DNA of 60,000 bases from the NCBI GenBank assembly GCA_030704615.1, contig CM060734.1:22260001-22320000 (forward strand), given 5' to 3'. The position numbers and the translations under genes were made by a program. The notes beneath the pieces are model-generated. The model was given only the letters and a program-made list of their open reading frames with translations, was not told where the DNA came from and did no database searches. Source of the stretch: Takakia lepidozioides (taxonomy: Eukaryota; Streptophyta; Takakiopsida; Takakiales; Takakiaceae). Of this stretch, positions 23,892-33,932 are shown piece after piece. The first letter of the stretch is position 1, and each line of letters begins with the position of its first letter.

Positions 23892-24684
23892 CTTCTAGGG
23901 CACATAGTGTCCAAAGATGGCATGGCGACAGATCCAGCAAAGGTGAGCGCCATAGTCGAATTGCCTGCACCATAGACATCATCTAACGTGAAAGGGTTCC
24001 TTGGCCACACAGGGTGGTATAGGAAATTTATGGACATGTATGCAGCAGAGGCCTACCTCTGACTCGATTATTGAAGAAGAACCAGGTATTTTCCTGGGAT
24101 ACAGGGTGTCAAGAGTCTTTCGAGACACTCAAGCAGCGCTTGGTGTCCGCTCCCGTTTTGGCCGCTCCCGATTGGAACAAGCTTTTCCATGTTTACGTTG
24201 ATCCTTCAACGGTGGCCGTAGGCTGTGCCCTGTGCCAACCAGATGCTGATGGCCATGATCATCCGATATCTTTCGCTAGTCGACAGCTGACATTCGCCGA
24301 AACGAGGTATAGCACCACGGAGCGGGAGGTTCTGGGAATGATTTTTGGCGTAAAGAAGTATCGGCATTATTTGTTGGAGACACCTTTCATTTTTTTTGTT
24401 GATCACATGGCATTACGATACCTGATCAACCCGATTTGACGGGGAGAATAGCCAAGTGGGTTATTCTGCTTCAAGAATTCGACTACAAAATAGTCTACAA
24501 GCCCGGAAGGCTTAATGCTCAAGCCGATCACCTTTCGGAGGAAACAGGGGACGAGCCTATTGACGATGACTTCCCGGATGCATTTTTGTTCTCCATAGAG
24601 ACCGTTCCTCCATGGTATGAACACATAGCTCAGTATTTAAGCACCCTAGAATTTCCCCCAAGATTGGATCGACATGCACGATGA
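23892..24684 (+). pseudogene. Ty3 element A RT thumb and RNase H
   Basis: Resumes as LGHIVSKDGMATDPAKVSAI, the end of RT, with a stop near 23,975 and further breaks before 24,070. RNase H then reads LFHVYVDPSTVAVGCALCQP (first Asp), ISFASRQLTFAETRYSTTER with catalytic Glu, and FFVDHMALRYL (third Asp), ending with a stop at 24,439. The tail WVILLQEFDYKIVYKPGRLN and AQADHLSEE continues after one frame change. By family this domain degrades the RNA of the RNA-DNA hybrid. Confidence 0.9.
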
Positions 24685-24702
24685 AGGCTTTGACTACGCA
24701 AC

Positions 24703-26035
24703 ATGAAGTTTGCTCTTGTGGGAAGGCAACTTTATAGAAGGGGATTGGATGGACTTTTGAGGCGATGCGTCACCCCGGAGGAGGTTCCCCATATTTTAGA
24801 GTCAGCCCATGATAGCATGTGCAGAGGACACTTTGCAGGGCGGCTCACAGTGCAGAAGGCTTTGAGGGCAGGATACTACTGGCCCTCTATGTTCAAAGAT
24901 GCGCACATGCATGTGCAAAAATGCGACTCTTGTCAGAGGTACGCCAAGCGGGATAATAGGCTCGGAATGTCGTTAGTTCCCACTCTCCCCCTTGCTCCAT
25001 TTGAGAAGTGGAGGATTGACTATGTAGGGAAGTGCACCCTGCATCGAGTCAACAAAATCGCTACATCATTGTAGCCACTGAGTATCTGACCAAGTGGGTA
25101 GAAGCCAAAGCGGTTAAGAGGGCCAACGCACATGTAACCGCCTCTTTCAATATCATTTCCCGATTTGGATGCCCAAAAGAGATAGTGAGTGACAGAGGAT
25201 CTCACTTCATCAACGACGTCACGAGGAAATGATGGTGGCATTCTCCATCAAACATCGAAAGACGACCCCTTATCATCCACAAACGAGTGGACAGGTGGAG
25301 CGCGCCAACCAAACCCTGTGCAACATTCTCTCCAAGACAATCAGGGAGCACAAGAGGGATTGAGACACCAAGTTAACTTTGGCCTTGTGGGCATTTCGCA
25401 CGACCCATAAGGTAACTACTCAACATACCCCCTTTTCATTGGTTTATGGGGTAGAGTCCATCATGCCAATCGAGACAGAAATCCCATCTCTACGATTGGC
25501 CATTACCGAATGGTTGGCGACATCAGAGTCATTAAAGGAACGACTCGAGATGTTGGAAGGATTGGATGAACTCCGGCAAGCAGCAGCTCGACACATTGAG
25601 GCAGTGCAAGGACGAAGAAAGGCTCGCTTTGATGCTAAGCGCAAAAAGAGAATCTTCGATCCAAGAGATCTTGTACTATTATTCGACAGTCGGAACGAGG
25701 AGTTCAAAGCCAAGTTCGACTCATACTGGATAGGCCCCTATCTCGTCAAGACAGTCTTTGACAACGGCTCATTACAACTAGAGACACTAAGGGGAGTGGA
25801 GTTTCCCAATCTGGTGAACGGTGTCCGGTGCAAGCACTACTATCCATTAACCAATGAACTATCCCCCCCCCCACTAAGGGAGAGATCTTTAGGATTTCGT
25901 CCCGGTTTGTCGGAAGGACTTGGTTATTGGAGCTCCACAACGAGGTGGAGTGCGGGGCAACTAAGTTGCAATAATCCAATGAAACTTCTCCAATGGGAAG
26001 AAGTCAGTAGGGCTCTTACCCAAGTAGGTTATTGA
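24703..26035 (+). pseudogene. Ty3 element A integrase (zinc finger, DDE core, C-terminus)
   Basis: An H-H-C-C zinc finger is seen in ESAHDSMCRGHFAG...CDSCQ. The DDE core has its first Asp in WRIDYVGK (25,015), the second in EIVSDRGSHFINDV (25,185) and the Glu in PYHPQTSGQVERANQTL (25,270). A frameshift near 25,040, another near 25,230 and a TGA near 25,362 break it. The rest, from ALWAFRTTHKVTTQHTPFSL to YWIGPYLVKTVFDNGSLQL and VRCKHYYPLTNE, is the usual C-terminal domain of this clade. No chromodomain follows. A C-rich run at 25,861 and a purine run at 25,876-25,888 follow KHYYPLTNE; the frame still runs to 26,035. Confidence 0.9.
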
Positions 26036-26183
26036 CACCCTTTCTTGGAGTTCCAAAGGTAGATCTTGGGATGCGGGGCAACTCAGTTGCATTAAAGAGG
26101 TGGTTTGTTCTCCAGAGTGAATTTTCAGGTAGCAATCCATCTAACATCTGAACCAACTATAATTTCTTTTTATTCTTTAAAAG

Positions 26184-26385
26184 GGAAACACCTGGGAGCG
26201 ACAGCTCACAAATCAGGCCTCTTAGTTATAGTGATCGGAAAAAATAACCTCTTCCAGAGTAACCTCGCCGTGAAGGCTTACGCATGGGATACCGCCCATA
26301 ACATACCACAGCCATCAAGGTAGCAAGATTTGACCCAGAACCATCTGGGTGGCACTAAGTGCACTTTCCAACTAAGCTACTAATC
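26184..26385 (-). mobile_element. tRNA-derived SINE, copy 2
   Basis: Minus-strand A box TAGCTTAGTTGG (26,379-26,368) and B box TGGGTCAAATCTTGC (26,337-26,323). The same body and CTCCCAGGTGTTTCCC end as copy 1, then a degenerate A-rich tail (ttttaaagaataaaaag). It is inserted in the first Helitron coding repeat, which is recognisable on both sides. Confidence 0.85.
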
Positions 26386-27080
26386 GGTGATATAAATGAT
26401 GTCAATAAATCCACAAAGAAGCCGATAATAAATATTTCCGACAAAAATGAAAAAAATGCTAAACGCCGTGAGAAATACATTTCAAACCAAAATGAGATAA
26501 ACGGTAAACGCCGGCGAGAATATCTTTCAAGCCAAATTATAGCTCAACAAATTGTGACATTAAATCCAAATGCAACCCATCTAATATCTGAACCAAATGA
26601 AAATGAAAATGAAAATGATATCAATACATAATACATTAGCAGATAAGCTGATAAAAAATATTTCAGACAAAAATGAAAAAAATGCTAAACGCCGTGAGAA
26701 ATATATTTCAAACCAAAATGACATAAACAATAAACGCCGACGAAAACATCTTTCAAGCCAAAGTATAGCTCAACAAATTGTGACATAAACCATCTAACAC
26801 CTAAACCAAATGTAAATGAAAGTGAAAATGATATAAATGATGTCAATAAATTCGCAGAGAAGCCGCTAAAAAATATTTTGAGTAAAAAAAATAAAAAATG
26901 CTAAATGCCGTGAGAAATATATTTCAAACCAAAATGAGATAAACGGTAAACGCCGACGAAAATATATTTCAACCAACAAACCACAAAAAACCACGGAAAT
27001 GAAATCTGAACCGACTCCCGACCTAGACGATACAAATGCAAACGAAGGGAAAAATACAGATTCCAAAAAAACCAATATCC
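26386..27080 (+). repeat. Helitron N-terminal basic coding repeats (~215-230 bp, three units)
   Basis: Three tandem units begin 'gatat(a/c)aat' near 26,390, 26,618 and 26,830. They encode variants of NAKRREKYISNQNEINGKRR followed by R-x-Y/H-L/I-S. Such R-R-x-K-Y blocks occur upstream of some plant and protist Helitron Rep genes. A residual fourth unit (ccatctaacatctgaacc at 26,137) lies left of the SINE. Confidence 0.8.
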
Positions 27081-28240
27081 ATTGATCAAAGATGAAATAT
27101 GTGCTACACAAATTCAAAAATATATTACAAACGAAAATGACGAAAAGGAAAAACTCAAAAGAAAACGAAAGCAAATGTATTGCACTCGAAAAAGCCAAAG
27201 AAGGATCATGAGTTCCCACCCAAAATATGCCTGGAGAATAACTTGTTTTGTTTATCCAACTTCAACAAATACATTAGTAATGCGACTTTCACCAATCTGT
27301 ATTGTTGTGTTTGCAGCAGAGACATAACAACCTCTAACATGTTGAAATGGAGAGTCGATGAATTACAAAGCGAAATTTGAAACACATGAAAAAGTGGTAA
27401 GCCTACAAGTAGAAAACCACTTCGAAGAACATATTCTCCTGGAAGAGGTTCTCCAAGAATTGATTACTGACATAAAACATCAGTTGGACGAATTAAATGG
27501 GTTGTTATTGGACAAACGAGGAATATCAAATACTGCACGTACCATCTTCATTTGTAAAAATTGTAGTTCCACCTTGAAAAAAAACAAGATGCCAAAGTTT
27601 GCACTCGCTAATGGTTTGTGGATCGGAGAATTTCACGACATTTTGCCAATGTTAACAATGGTTGAAGAAGCGTTAATAGCAAGATATCGTTGTTGTGTCA
27701 TATTGTTCAAATTAGGATATGTAAATAAAGACGGAACGAGGAAATTTGGTAAGGTTTGCTCAAAATCCAGGTCATGCAATCAGATTACTAAACAAATTGC
27801 CACCACTGTTAGATTCATTATCCAATATTGTCGTCGTTCACTTCGTCGGTACTTCACATCCACCCATTAATGTCGTGAAAACTTGTAATTTGCTATACGT
27901 ACGTAGATTTGCAGTGACGACATGGTTAATATGGCTGAAAAACAATCACACCGGATACAAAGACATTGAAATTGATAACGACATATTGGATGGTCTACCA
28001 GAGAATGATATTCCACCATCAATCTTGAGATCGGTATTTGAATCCATGTACATTGACTTTGCCAACCCTCAACATCATACCAACATAACGGATTTACACA
28101 ACAAAAAATCACCAAGTAACAAAGACGACGATACGATCCAGCCCGTCATAGACACCTCCGGACTCATCGATTATAACGAAATAGACATAAAGCACGATGA
28201 CCTAATCTCCAATGTTTTACATGGATTACAACTACAATGA
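27081..28240 (+). pseudogene. Helitron Rep N-terminal region
   Basis: Weakly conserved N-terminal part of the Helitron replication protein. The recognisable block is FICKNCSSTLKKNKMPKFAL then ANGLWIGEFHDILPMLTMVE (Cys pair, 'NGL-x-G-x-x-P...LT-x-E-E' motif) at 27,550-27,670. It continues LIARYRCCVILFKLGYVNKD, changes frame at ~27,745, then MVRFAQNPGHAIRLLNKLPP with NDIPPSILRSVFESM up to 28,240. At least two frameshifts and a stop break it. Confidence 0.75.
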
Positions 28241-28243
28241 AAC

Positions 28244-28915
28244 ATGTACTTATCATACACACATGAAACCGAAATGGTGAATGAATATGCAAACCCTAAA
28301 CTAATCGCGTGCATGTTTCCAACGTTATTTCCGTTTGGAATCGGCGAAACCGAAATGAAGAATCGTCCAATTAAAGTAACTTTGGAAGCTCACGTTGAGT
28401 ATTTGATGAGTCTGACTGATATCCATCATGACTTTTCAAAACACCATCTATTTCTATTTTTCATGTTCAATTTAATGCAACGTAGACAAATATGCCTAGG
28501 CGCAAAATTGACAGTTTCGAGATCGTCATTTCAAAGTGAAGCACAACTGCTTAATAATATCCGTTTGGAAGACTTCAATGACATAATAGAAGACGTGAAA
28601 ACAATAAACGACAAACCGGAAATACAAAAACTATTGCGACACTTGAAAATATTAAGTAATCACGTGATGGCATCTGGAAAGCGGTCGTGCAACACAGAGA
28701 AACGAAATATTCAGCATGATGCAACAGTTGGGAACACCGAGCTTGTTCTTCACTTTGAATCCAGCATTCGTACATCATCCTCTCGTGTCCCTGTTAAGTG
28801 GAAACGACATCGATCTTGACATTTTTTCGACGACAACCTCCCAGATCACAACGAAAGGCGTGCAATTGCCACTACGAATCCAAAATCTGAAGCTAAATTT
28901 GTATATATCATCGTG
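28244..28915 (+). pseudogene. Helitron-like helicase-associated domain of Rep
   Basis: Begins LSYTHETEMVNEYANPKLIA. Diagnostic motifs are CMFPTLFPFGIGETE ('P-x-L-F-P-x-G-x-G') and HHLFLFFMFNLMQRRQICLG ('F-x-F-x-x-x-x-x-x-Q-R-R'). After a frame change near 28,715 comes MQQLGTPSLFFTLNPAFVHH ('G-x-P-x-x-F-x-T-x-N-P'). These are the signature blocks of the Helitron_like_N region upstream of the HUH endonuclease. Confidence 0.85.
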
Positions 28916-29640
28916 AATGCAGTTTTTAAATATCTACTCCGTGTCAGAGAGATTCCGAAAACTACCACCACAAATCCAGGAGTACTTGGAAATATAAACG
29001 CATATTACGGTTGTTACGAAACCGCGAAAAATGGTTCACTTCACATACACACATTGCTATGGTTAGAAAATGCCCCAAATCCAAACGATCTCGTACAAAA
29101 ACTGAAAGACGACGAAGAATTCAAACGTATGTTGGCATATTTGGACAACATCATAGTACATGACTTGATCCAATTCAAACCCGAAATAACTGTCGACGAC
29201 GATATTCCAACCACTACCATTGACTCCGACAATGAAGAAAACAATATAAAAACCAAAATCCATCCATACACTACTAGACCTCCCGATGTTCATTATGAAA
29301 CATTTCATTCTGACTTTGCCCTGCGACGTTTCAAAACTGTTGAATGTATGCAATCGCCTCGTGTACAATCCAGCGTGCTACGAAACCAACGAAGATGTTT
29401 TCAAAAAGAATTGTAGATACGGATTACCCGCTGTCTTAGTTGAAGAAACACATTTCGACGACGAAACTGGACTACTGCATATAAAACGGATTGACAGATG
29501 GTTGAACAATGCAAATCCATGGATCTTAGTATCAGGAAGATGCAACCACGATTTGAAGTTCGTCGGTGCTTTATAAAATGACGCAAAGACTCTCATATAT
29601 ACTACATTACGGATTACATTACACAATCTTCTATCTAAAC
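28913..29640 (+). pseudogene. Helitron Rep HUH endonuclease region
   Basis: Reads GVLGNINAYYGCYETAKNGS then LHIHTLLWLENAPN. The H-I-H pair is the metal-binding HUH motif of rolling-circle nucleases. After a frame change the block DRWLNNANPWILVSGRCNHD with LKFVG matches the conserved 'N-P-x-I-x-x-x-x-R-x-N-x-D-x-K-F' motif. The catalytic tyrosine block that follows is frame-broken (YILHYGLHYT around 29,600). The role, by family, is nicking and joining of the transposon ends. Confidence 0.85.
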
Positions 29641-29647
29641 ATCACAC

Positions 29648-30920
29648 ATGTATTCGCTCTTGCAAATAGCCATAAAAAAAATCAAAATGATTTATGACGA
29701 TTTATATTCCGAACATTCAGTTCAGAAAAGCTGCAAATTATTAATTCGATGTTTAAACACGATCGGATCTCAACAAGAGATTTCAGCACCAAGAGCAGTC
29801 AGTTACCTTATGAAATATCCAGATCATTTGACAGACCACCAATTTGCATATCTGCCGTGGTATAGTTTATCCGCATGGATTCGCGAACAAGAACAATCTC
29901 GATCGAACGAAGATGAAAACAATGATTTGAATAGCACCCACGATGATAACGACAACGAAAACACATTCAAAACGTTCAAAGTCGAAAGATCCGAACAGAA
30001 CGACAAGTTAATTCTGTATAATTTTTGCATCGACTACCAAAACAGACCACACAAATTCGGGGAAATGACACCTTACGAGTTCTGCAGTAAATCGTGCAAG
30101 GTGGAAATCCCATACTATTACAAATTCATGCATGAACATCCGCAAAGTGACACTCAGAGTGCATATGAATATCAGGTAATCAAAGTACCAGTACTACAAG
30201 GCTACAAAATACCTTTGAAAAAAAAAATGCAGCAACGTACACTAGCGCAATCTGTATTCTGTTCATGCCATGGAGATCTTTCCACTATCACAACAAAGTT
30301 GGGAAGACACTCTAGATGAACTATATCCAATATGTTCAGAATTCAACAGAAAATTCATCGCAAATATCGACATGCTGCATGAATGCAAATAATCACGAGA
30401 CTTTGACAGACTGTTACTGAAGAACAAAAATCCAGATGACGACGAGAATGTAGAAGACATCAACATCGACCCCCTGTACAATGAGATGCCAGATGAAATG
30501 CACAAAGATGATAACGACGATATATATGTGGATGAAAATTCGGCGTCACAACAACATACAGAAGACAGTCACAAAAGACCAAAAATTACAAATCGAATAT
30601 CTTATGTGCAACAAGTGAGAACAAATACGTCACCGAGATTACCAACAAGCTCATTACAGATGCCAACGGGGAAATATCACCAACAACACGTACCGCACCA
30701 AAAATAGGAATGATCGAAACTGCGTCGAAAAAATCAAATAAAACCCAAATCAATAAATGGTTGAAAACATTACGGGAATCCAAAAATACGCCCATTGGCA
30801 TTGACAATGAATTGTACGAGTTCGCAAATGCAACTCAATTATCAAAAAATATTCAGCTTCACAACAAAAATCCAGACTTGAGAGAAATTCCAAAAACCGA
30901 ATCATACCGCAGATGACGAC
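29648..30920 (+). pseudogene. Helitron Rep-helicase linker region
   Basis: Starts after the tyrosine block. SAPRAVSYLMKYPDHLTDHQ and FAYLPWYSL match the 'E-x-S-x-x-E-A-x-x-x-L' and following segments of Helitron proteins. Later pieces (DKLILYNFCIDYQNRPHKFG; SYVQQVRTNTSPR; MIETASKKSNKTQINKW) are coding-like in three alternating frames. No other domain is visible. Confidence 0.65.
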
Positions 30921-30944
30921 AATTGCAATGTAGATACAGATTTC

Positions 30945-31666
30945 ATGCACAATGGAGATCAACATGAAATAGCTAAATATTTTGTCATGAAAAAATATAA
31001 GCTCAACACTTTACAGGAATCAGCATTTGAACGTTTCATAGACCCACAAAATCACCATGTCCATGTAAGAAAACAAACATTAATGTATGTGGGAGGTGCT
31101 GCTGGAACAGGAAAGACTGAAATAATAAAGGCAGTTCAAACATACTTTATAAAAAACTGAGAAACCCAAAATGCTGAAAATCGGTGCGTACACAGCCAAC
31201 GCCGCAATCTTGATAGGGGGATCAACCATTCATGCTCTATTGGGATTCAAAATCAGCCAAAGCATCAATGAATATGACACAAAAAGTTTCATAAACGAAT
31301 GGTCTGGAACTAACTGCTTGATAATAGACGAAGTATTTATGGTCGGATGCAACATGATTGCCGATATTCTACAAAAATTCAAATCAAACATGTTACCATT
31401 TGGAGGACTTAACATAATGTTCATGGGCGATTTCATGCAATTTCCACTAGTTACTGACACGCCTCTGTACTCAAGCAACATACAACCCATATTCACATTC
31501 ACAAAGTACACACAGAAGAAGATTATGGGCAAAAGCCTTTGGGAAAATTACATACGCCCTAACACAATCATGTTGACCCAACAAATGAGAGAAGCCCATG
31601 ATCTCCAATATGCGAAATTGCTACAGAATCTACGCGAAGATAAGTTCACGCATACAGATTTCGAAT
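30945..31666 (+). pseudogene. Helitron Pif1-type helicase, first part
   Basis: A SF1B helicase moving 5'-3' on single-stranded DNA. Walker A is MYVGGAAGTGKTEIIKAVQT (31,087-31,146). A stop follows at 31,158, after which the frame continues with IGAYTANAAILIGGSTIHAL (motif Ia-like). Walker B is CLIIDEVFMVG (usual form IIDE-x-S-M), then LPFGGLNIMFMGDFMQFPLV (motif III) and IMLTQQMREAHDLQYAKLLQ. The frame ends at TDFE where the MULE-like element starts and resumes with LLQTRFMSNLKVDM at 43,777. Confidence 0.9.
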
Positions 31667-31689
31667 GGGGGGTGCTATTCCGTGAGCCC
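31658..31689 (+). repeat. Left target-site duplication and TIR of the MULE-like element
   Basis: The duplicated target ATTTCGAAT is at 31,658-31,666. The element starts at 31,667 with GGGGGGTGCTATTC and CGTGAGCCC. The inverted right end (43,767-43,745) begins GAGCGTAGCTACGG and also ends CGTGAGCCC; 16 of 23 positions match. Further GTGAGCC words lie at 31,695-31,735. Confidence 0.85.
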
Positions 31690-31775
31690 GGAGGCGTGAG
31701 CCTGTGAGCCCAGGAAAGCGTGAGCCCAGCACAGGCTCACGCCACGTCAGCAGATGGCTTAGTGATGAGAGCCAA

Positions 31776-32206
31776 AAGCAGAAGACGACATTTGAGGGGA
31801 TTAATGAGCACGGGAAGGATTACCTATATCAGTGGCGGTTCTTACCATTTGGGCTTAAGAACGCTCCTGCAGAGTTCCAAAGAGTCATGGACAGGATTCT
31901 AGCAGGGGTGGGCTTTATTCGGTGCTACATAGATGACATCATCATCTTTAGTGCTACGGTGGAGGATCACGAGAGACATGTGGTGTTTGAGAGCTTGAGG
32001 GCGCACGGATTGAAATTACATCCGGGGAAGTGTAAGTTATTCCACAACCAGATTGAGTATCTGGGCCACATGATATATCTTGGAGGATTGGGGGTACAGC
32101 AGACTAAGGTAGAGGCCATTGCACAGATTCCACGCCCCACAGATGTGAGTCGAGTTCGAGCTTTCATGGGGTTGGCAAACTACTATAGACGGTTTGTCAA
32201 GGGATT
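31776..32206 (+). pseudogene. Captured Ty3/gypsy reverse transcriptase fragment
   Basis: Reads KTTFEGINEHGKDYLYQWRF, LPFGLKNAPAEFQRVMDRIL, GFIRCYIDDIIIFSATVEDH (Y-x-D-D catalytic motif) and FMGLANYYRRFVKGFS, the second half of a Ty3 RT. It has no gag, PR, INT or LTR beside it and lies just inside the left TIR. It is from a different Ty3 lineage than element A (Y-I-D-D-I-I-I versus F-L-D-D-I-C-C). Either it was captured by the transposon or it is the relic of an earlier insertion. Confidence 0.88.
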
Positions 32207-32212
32207 TAGTGT

Positions 32213-32287
32213 TATTGTCTGCAAACAGTGCCTATTTCCGCGGATGTCACCTATTTCCGAGTGGTGTCACCTATTTCCGCGGGTTGA
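32213..32287. repeat. Short tandem repeat (cctatttccg words)
   Basis: Three copies of a ~26-bp word built on 'gtgtcacctatttccgcg' directly follow the RT fragment and mark its right edge. Confidence 0.7.
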
Positions 32288-33029
32288 TGTGGGTAGAATT
32301 GAGAATGCCTGAACAGTTTTTGATGAGGTGGACTTCACCGTGATGGATTCACCAACCATTCTTCTAGCAGGAATAGTTTGGGGACCAACTAGCAAATGAT
32401 GCGAGAATGCTCTACACGAACCAAAGTGGTTTGTTTGTTTTCGCAATGTACTCACGTCTGTGAGGTCCACAAAACACCAAATAGATTGAAGGAACAATCC
32501 AGGCAGTCCATGCAACCCCCATCTCCAACAATAGTTTGTAACCATGAATGTGAATTCCACGCACACATTGCAAACAGGACAACAAGGACACACAACCATC
32601 CCATTTCAAATTTGGCCCAGAATTAAACCAAAAGAAAACTTCATATCAAGTGTCGCAGTCATCACAATCAGTGTCCACCTTCTGTGCTATGTCATCTACA
32701 AAAATTATGGCCCCAACACCACGTGTTCTACGAAGGCCGTCGTAAGGTGGACTCCGAGTGCCATGAACGGACATGCTTGCTGCGAGTGCCTCCGCATAGA
32801 CAGGTAGCACGCAAGACCGAGGAGGACTGCAAACAAGTCCAAATAGGTGTGATAGCCCTGGAGGGCAAGTGGAAGCACGCGGACTCCTGCACATGTCCAC
32901 AAAACCCCATTTTTAACACAATGATGCAATGCACAAGTCCAACAAAGAGGATGTCTCCCATGTGCACTTTGCCTCAAGAACAGCGATTCTCGATATTGAA
33001 ACAACAATGCAAGCATGCACAGGTTGAAC
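32288..33029. other. No confident gene; probable 3' region of the methyltransferase gene
   Basis: Open frames exist on both strands (32,646-32,900 minus; 32,684-33,322 plus) without recognisable motifs. A strong donor-like GTGAGTAAGT overlaps the stop codon of the gene at 33,030 and an acceptor-like tgtgcag lies at ~32,900, so an extra 3' exon is possible. I could not find a phase-consistent one. Confidence 0.4.
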
Positions 33030-33932
33030 TTACTCACAGGCAAAGTCGGAGTCCAGCTCCTTGTCAGAAGTCTCCTCTGTATCAGTATCAGCGGGACGGG
33101 GCTTCGGAAGGACTTGAGAAGTGTGTCCACCCAAACCCATCAGGAGGTTCTTGTAAATCTCAGCATCCCCTTCAATCCCAAAGAGATGTCGCGCACTGGC
33201 CTTGCAAGCGTGGTAAGAAGCACCTGCAGTGGAATATAATGAATGAAGCAGACATTGAAGACACATTCGGAACGGTGGGAAGTGCTGAAAGTGCAAGCTC
33301 AATCAAACCTCATGAAATGTGAATGTTGAAGAGATGAACCTGTGCCCATCGACAAATCCAGAACTCTGGCGTCTGTGTAGGTGCAGCACTCCACAATCGT
33401 TTGAATGAAAGCCGGGCTCCTCTCCCTCGCCCCTCTCCAAGGAACCCCATTCCCCCTTTGCAAGCACACGTTGCTGTCGACGTAGTTGTGATGCATGTCA
33501 TCCGTGGGAGGATCTGTCCTGTCATCTATGAACTTGGCCCCATGAGTGATGGCGAACTCGGTAATGCCGGCCGGAGTCGTTTGTGGATGCACCCGGACGA
33601 GACAAACAGCTTCAAACAGACGAGTCTGCGAACATGACATCCACAAGGAATTTCACGACTCTCATGCCCGAGGCTTTCAAATAGCTGGAAAGTGCACGAC
33701 GACACCGAACGTCGATGGACTGGATGAGCACCAAAACACCTGCATCGGACAGGAAGAAGTTGCAAAAGGAGAAAACCCACCGCCAGTAGCGCTCATCAAA
33801 AACATTCCAACCCGGACAAGCACCCGATGGAGGGATATCCGGGACTGCCAACCCATCAGGGATGTCCAAGATGATGAGTTCGGCTGCATATGGCTTCTCC
33901 TTCCCGTTTACCCAGGATTTGGTCATTTTAGC
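33030..33932 (-). other. Methyltransferase core (exons 7-8): motif IV-like, then spliced motif I
   Basis: Exon 7 (33,932-33,340) reads AELIILDIPDGLAVPD, where DIPDG sits in the place of the D/S-P-P-Y/W catalytic tetrapeptide, then FFLSDAGVLVLIQS and YLKASGMRVVKFLVD (usual 'L-x-x-G-x-x-x-x-F...K-x-x-G-x-x-x'). After a frame change at ~33,615 it runs to RSPAFIQTIVECCTYTDARV and LDLSMGTG. The intron 33,339-33,225 (gttcat...ctgcag) splits a Gly codon in phase 1. Exon 8 then gives ASYHACKASARHLFGIEGDA, so the spliced product has the F/M-x-G-x-G motif I and the 'G-I-E-x-D' acidic motif at the right distance. The Tyr-to-Asp change in motif IV would be unusual for an active enzyme. Confidence 0.65.

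Larger units (their letters stand above)
7654..26130 (+). mobile_element. Ty3/gypsy retrotransposon A, non-chromovirus type, split by a hAT insertion
   Basis: The domains run in Ty3 order: gag with zinc knuckles (9,360-11,679), protease (11,6xx-11,924), reverse transcriptase (12,179-13,444), then after the hAT insert RT thumb plus RNase H (23,900-24,684) and integrase (24,703-26,035). No chromodomain follows the integrase. The protease motif is of the D-D/G-G-S type common in plant Tat/Athila-like elements. Several frameshifts and stops show it is inactive. The 5' end abuts the satellite. The 3' end runs into Helitron repeat sequence at about 26,131, so no matching LTR pair could be recognised. 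Confidence 0.88.

Noticed and set aside
32684-33322. Plus-strand 212-codon ORF as a gene
   Set aside because: It lies antisense to the last exons of the methyltransferase-like gene and has no recognised domain; the minus-strand model has matching splice phases and motifs.
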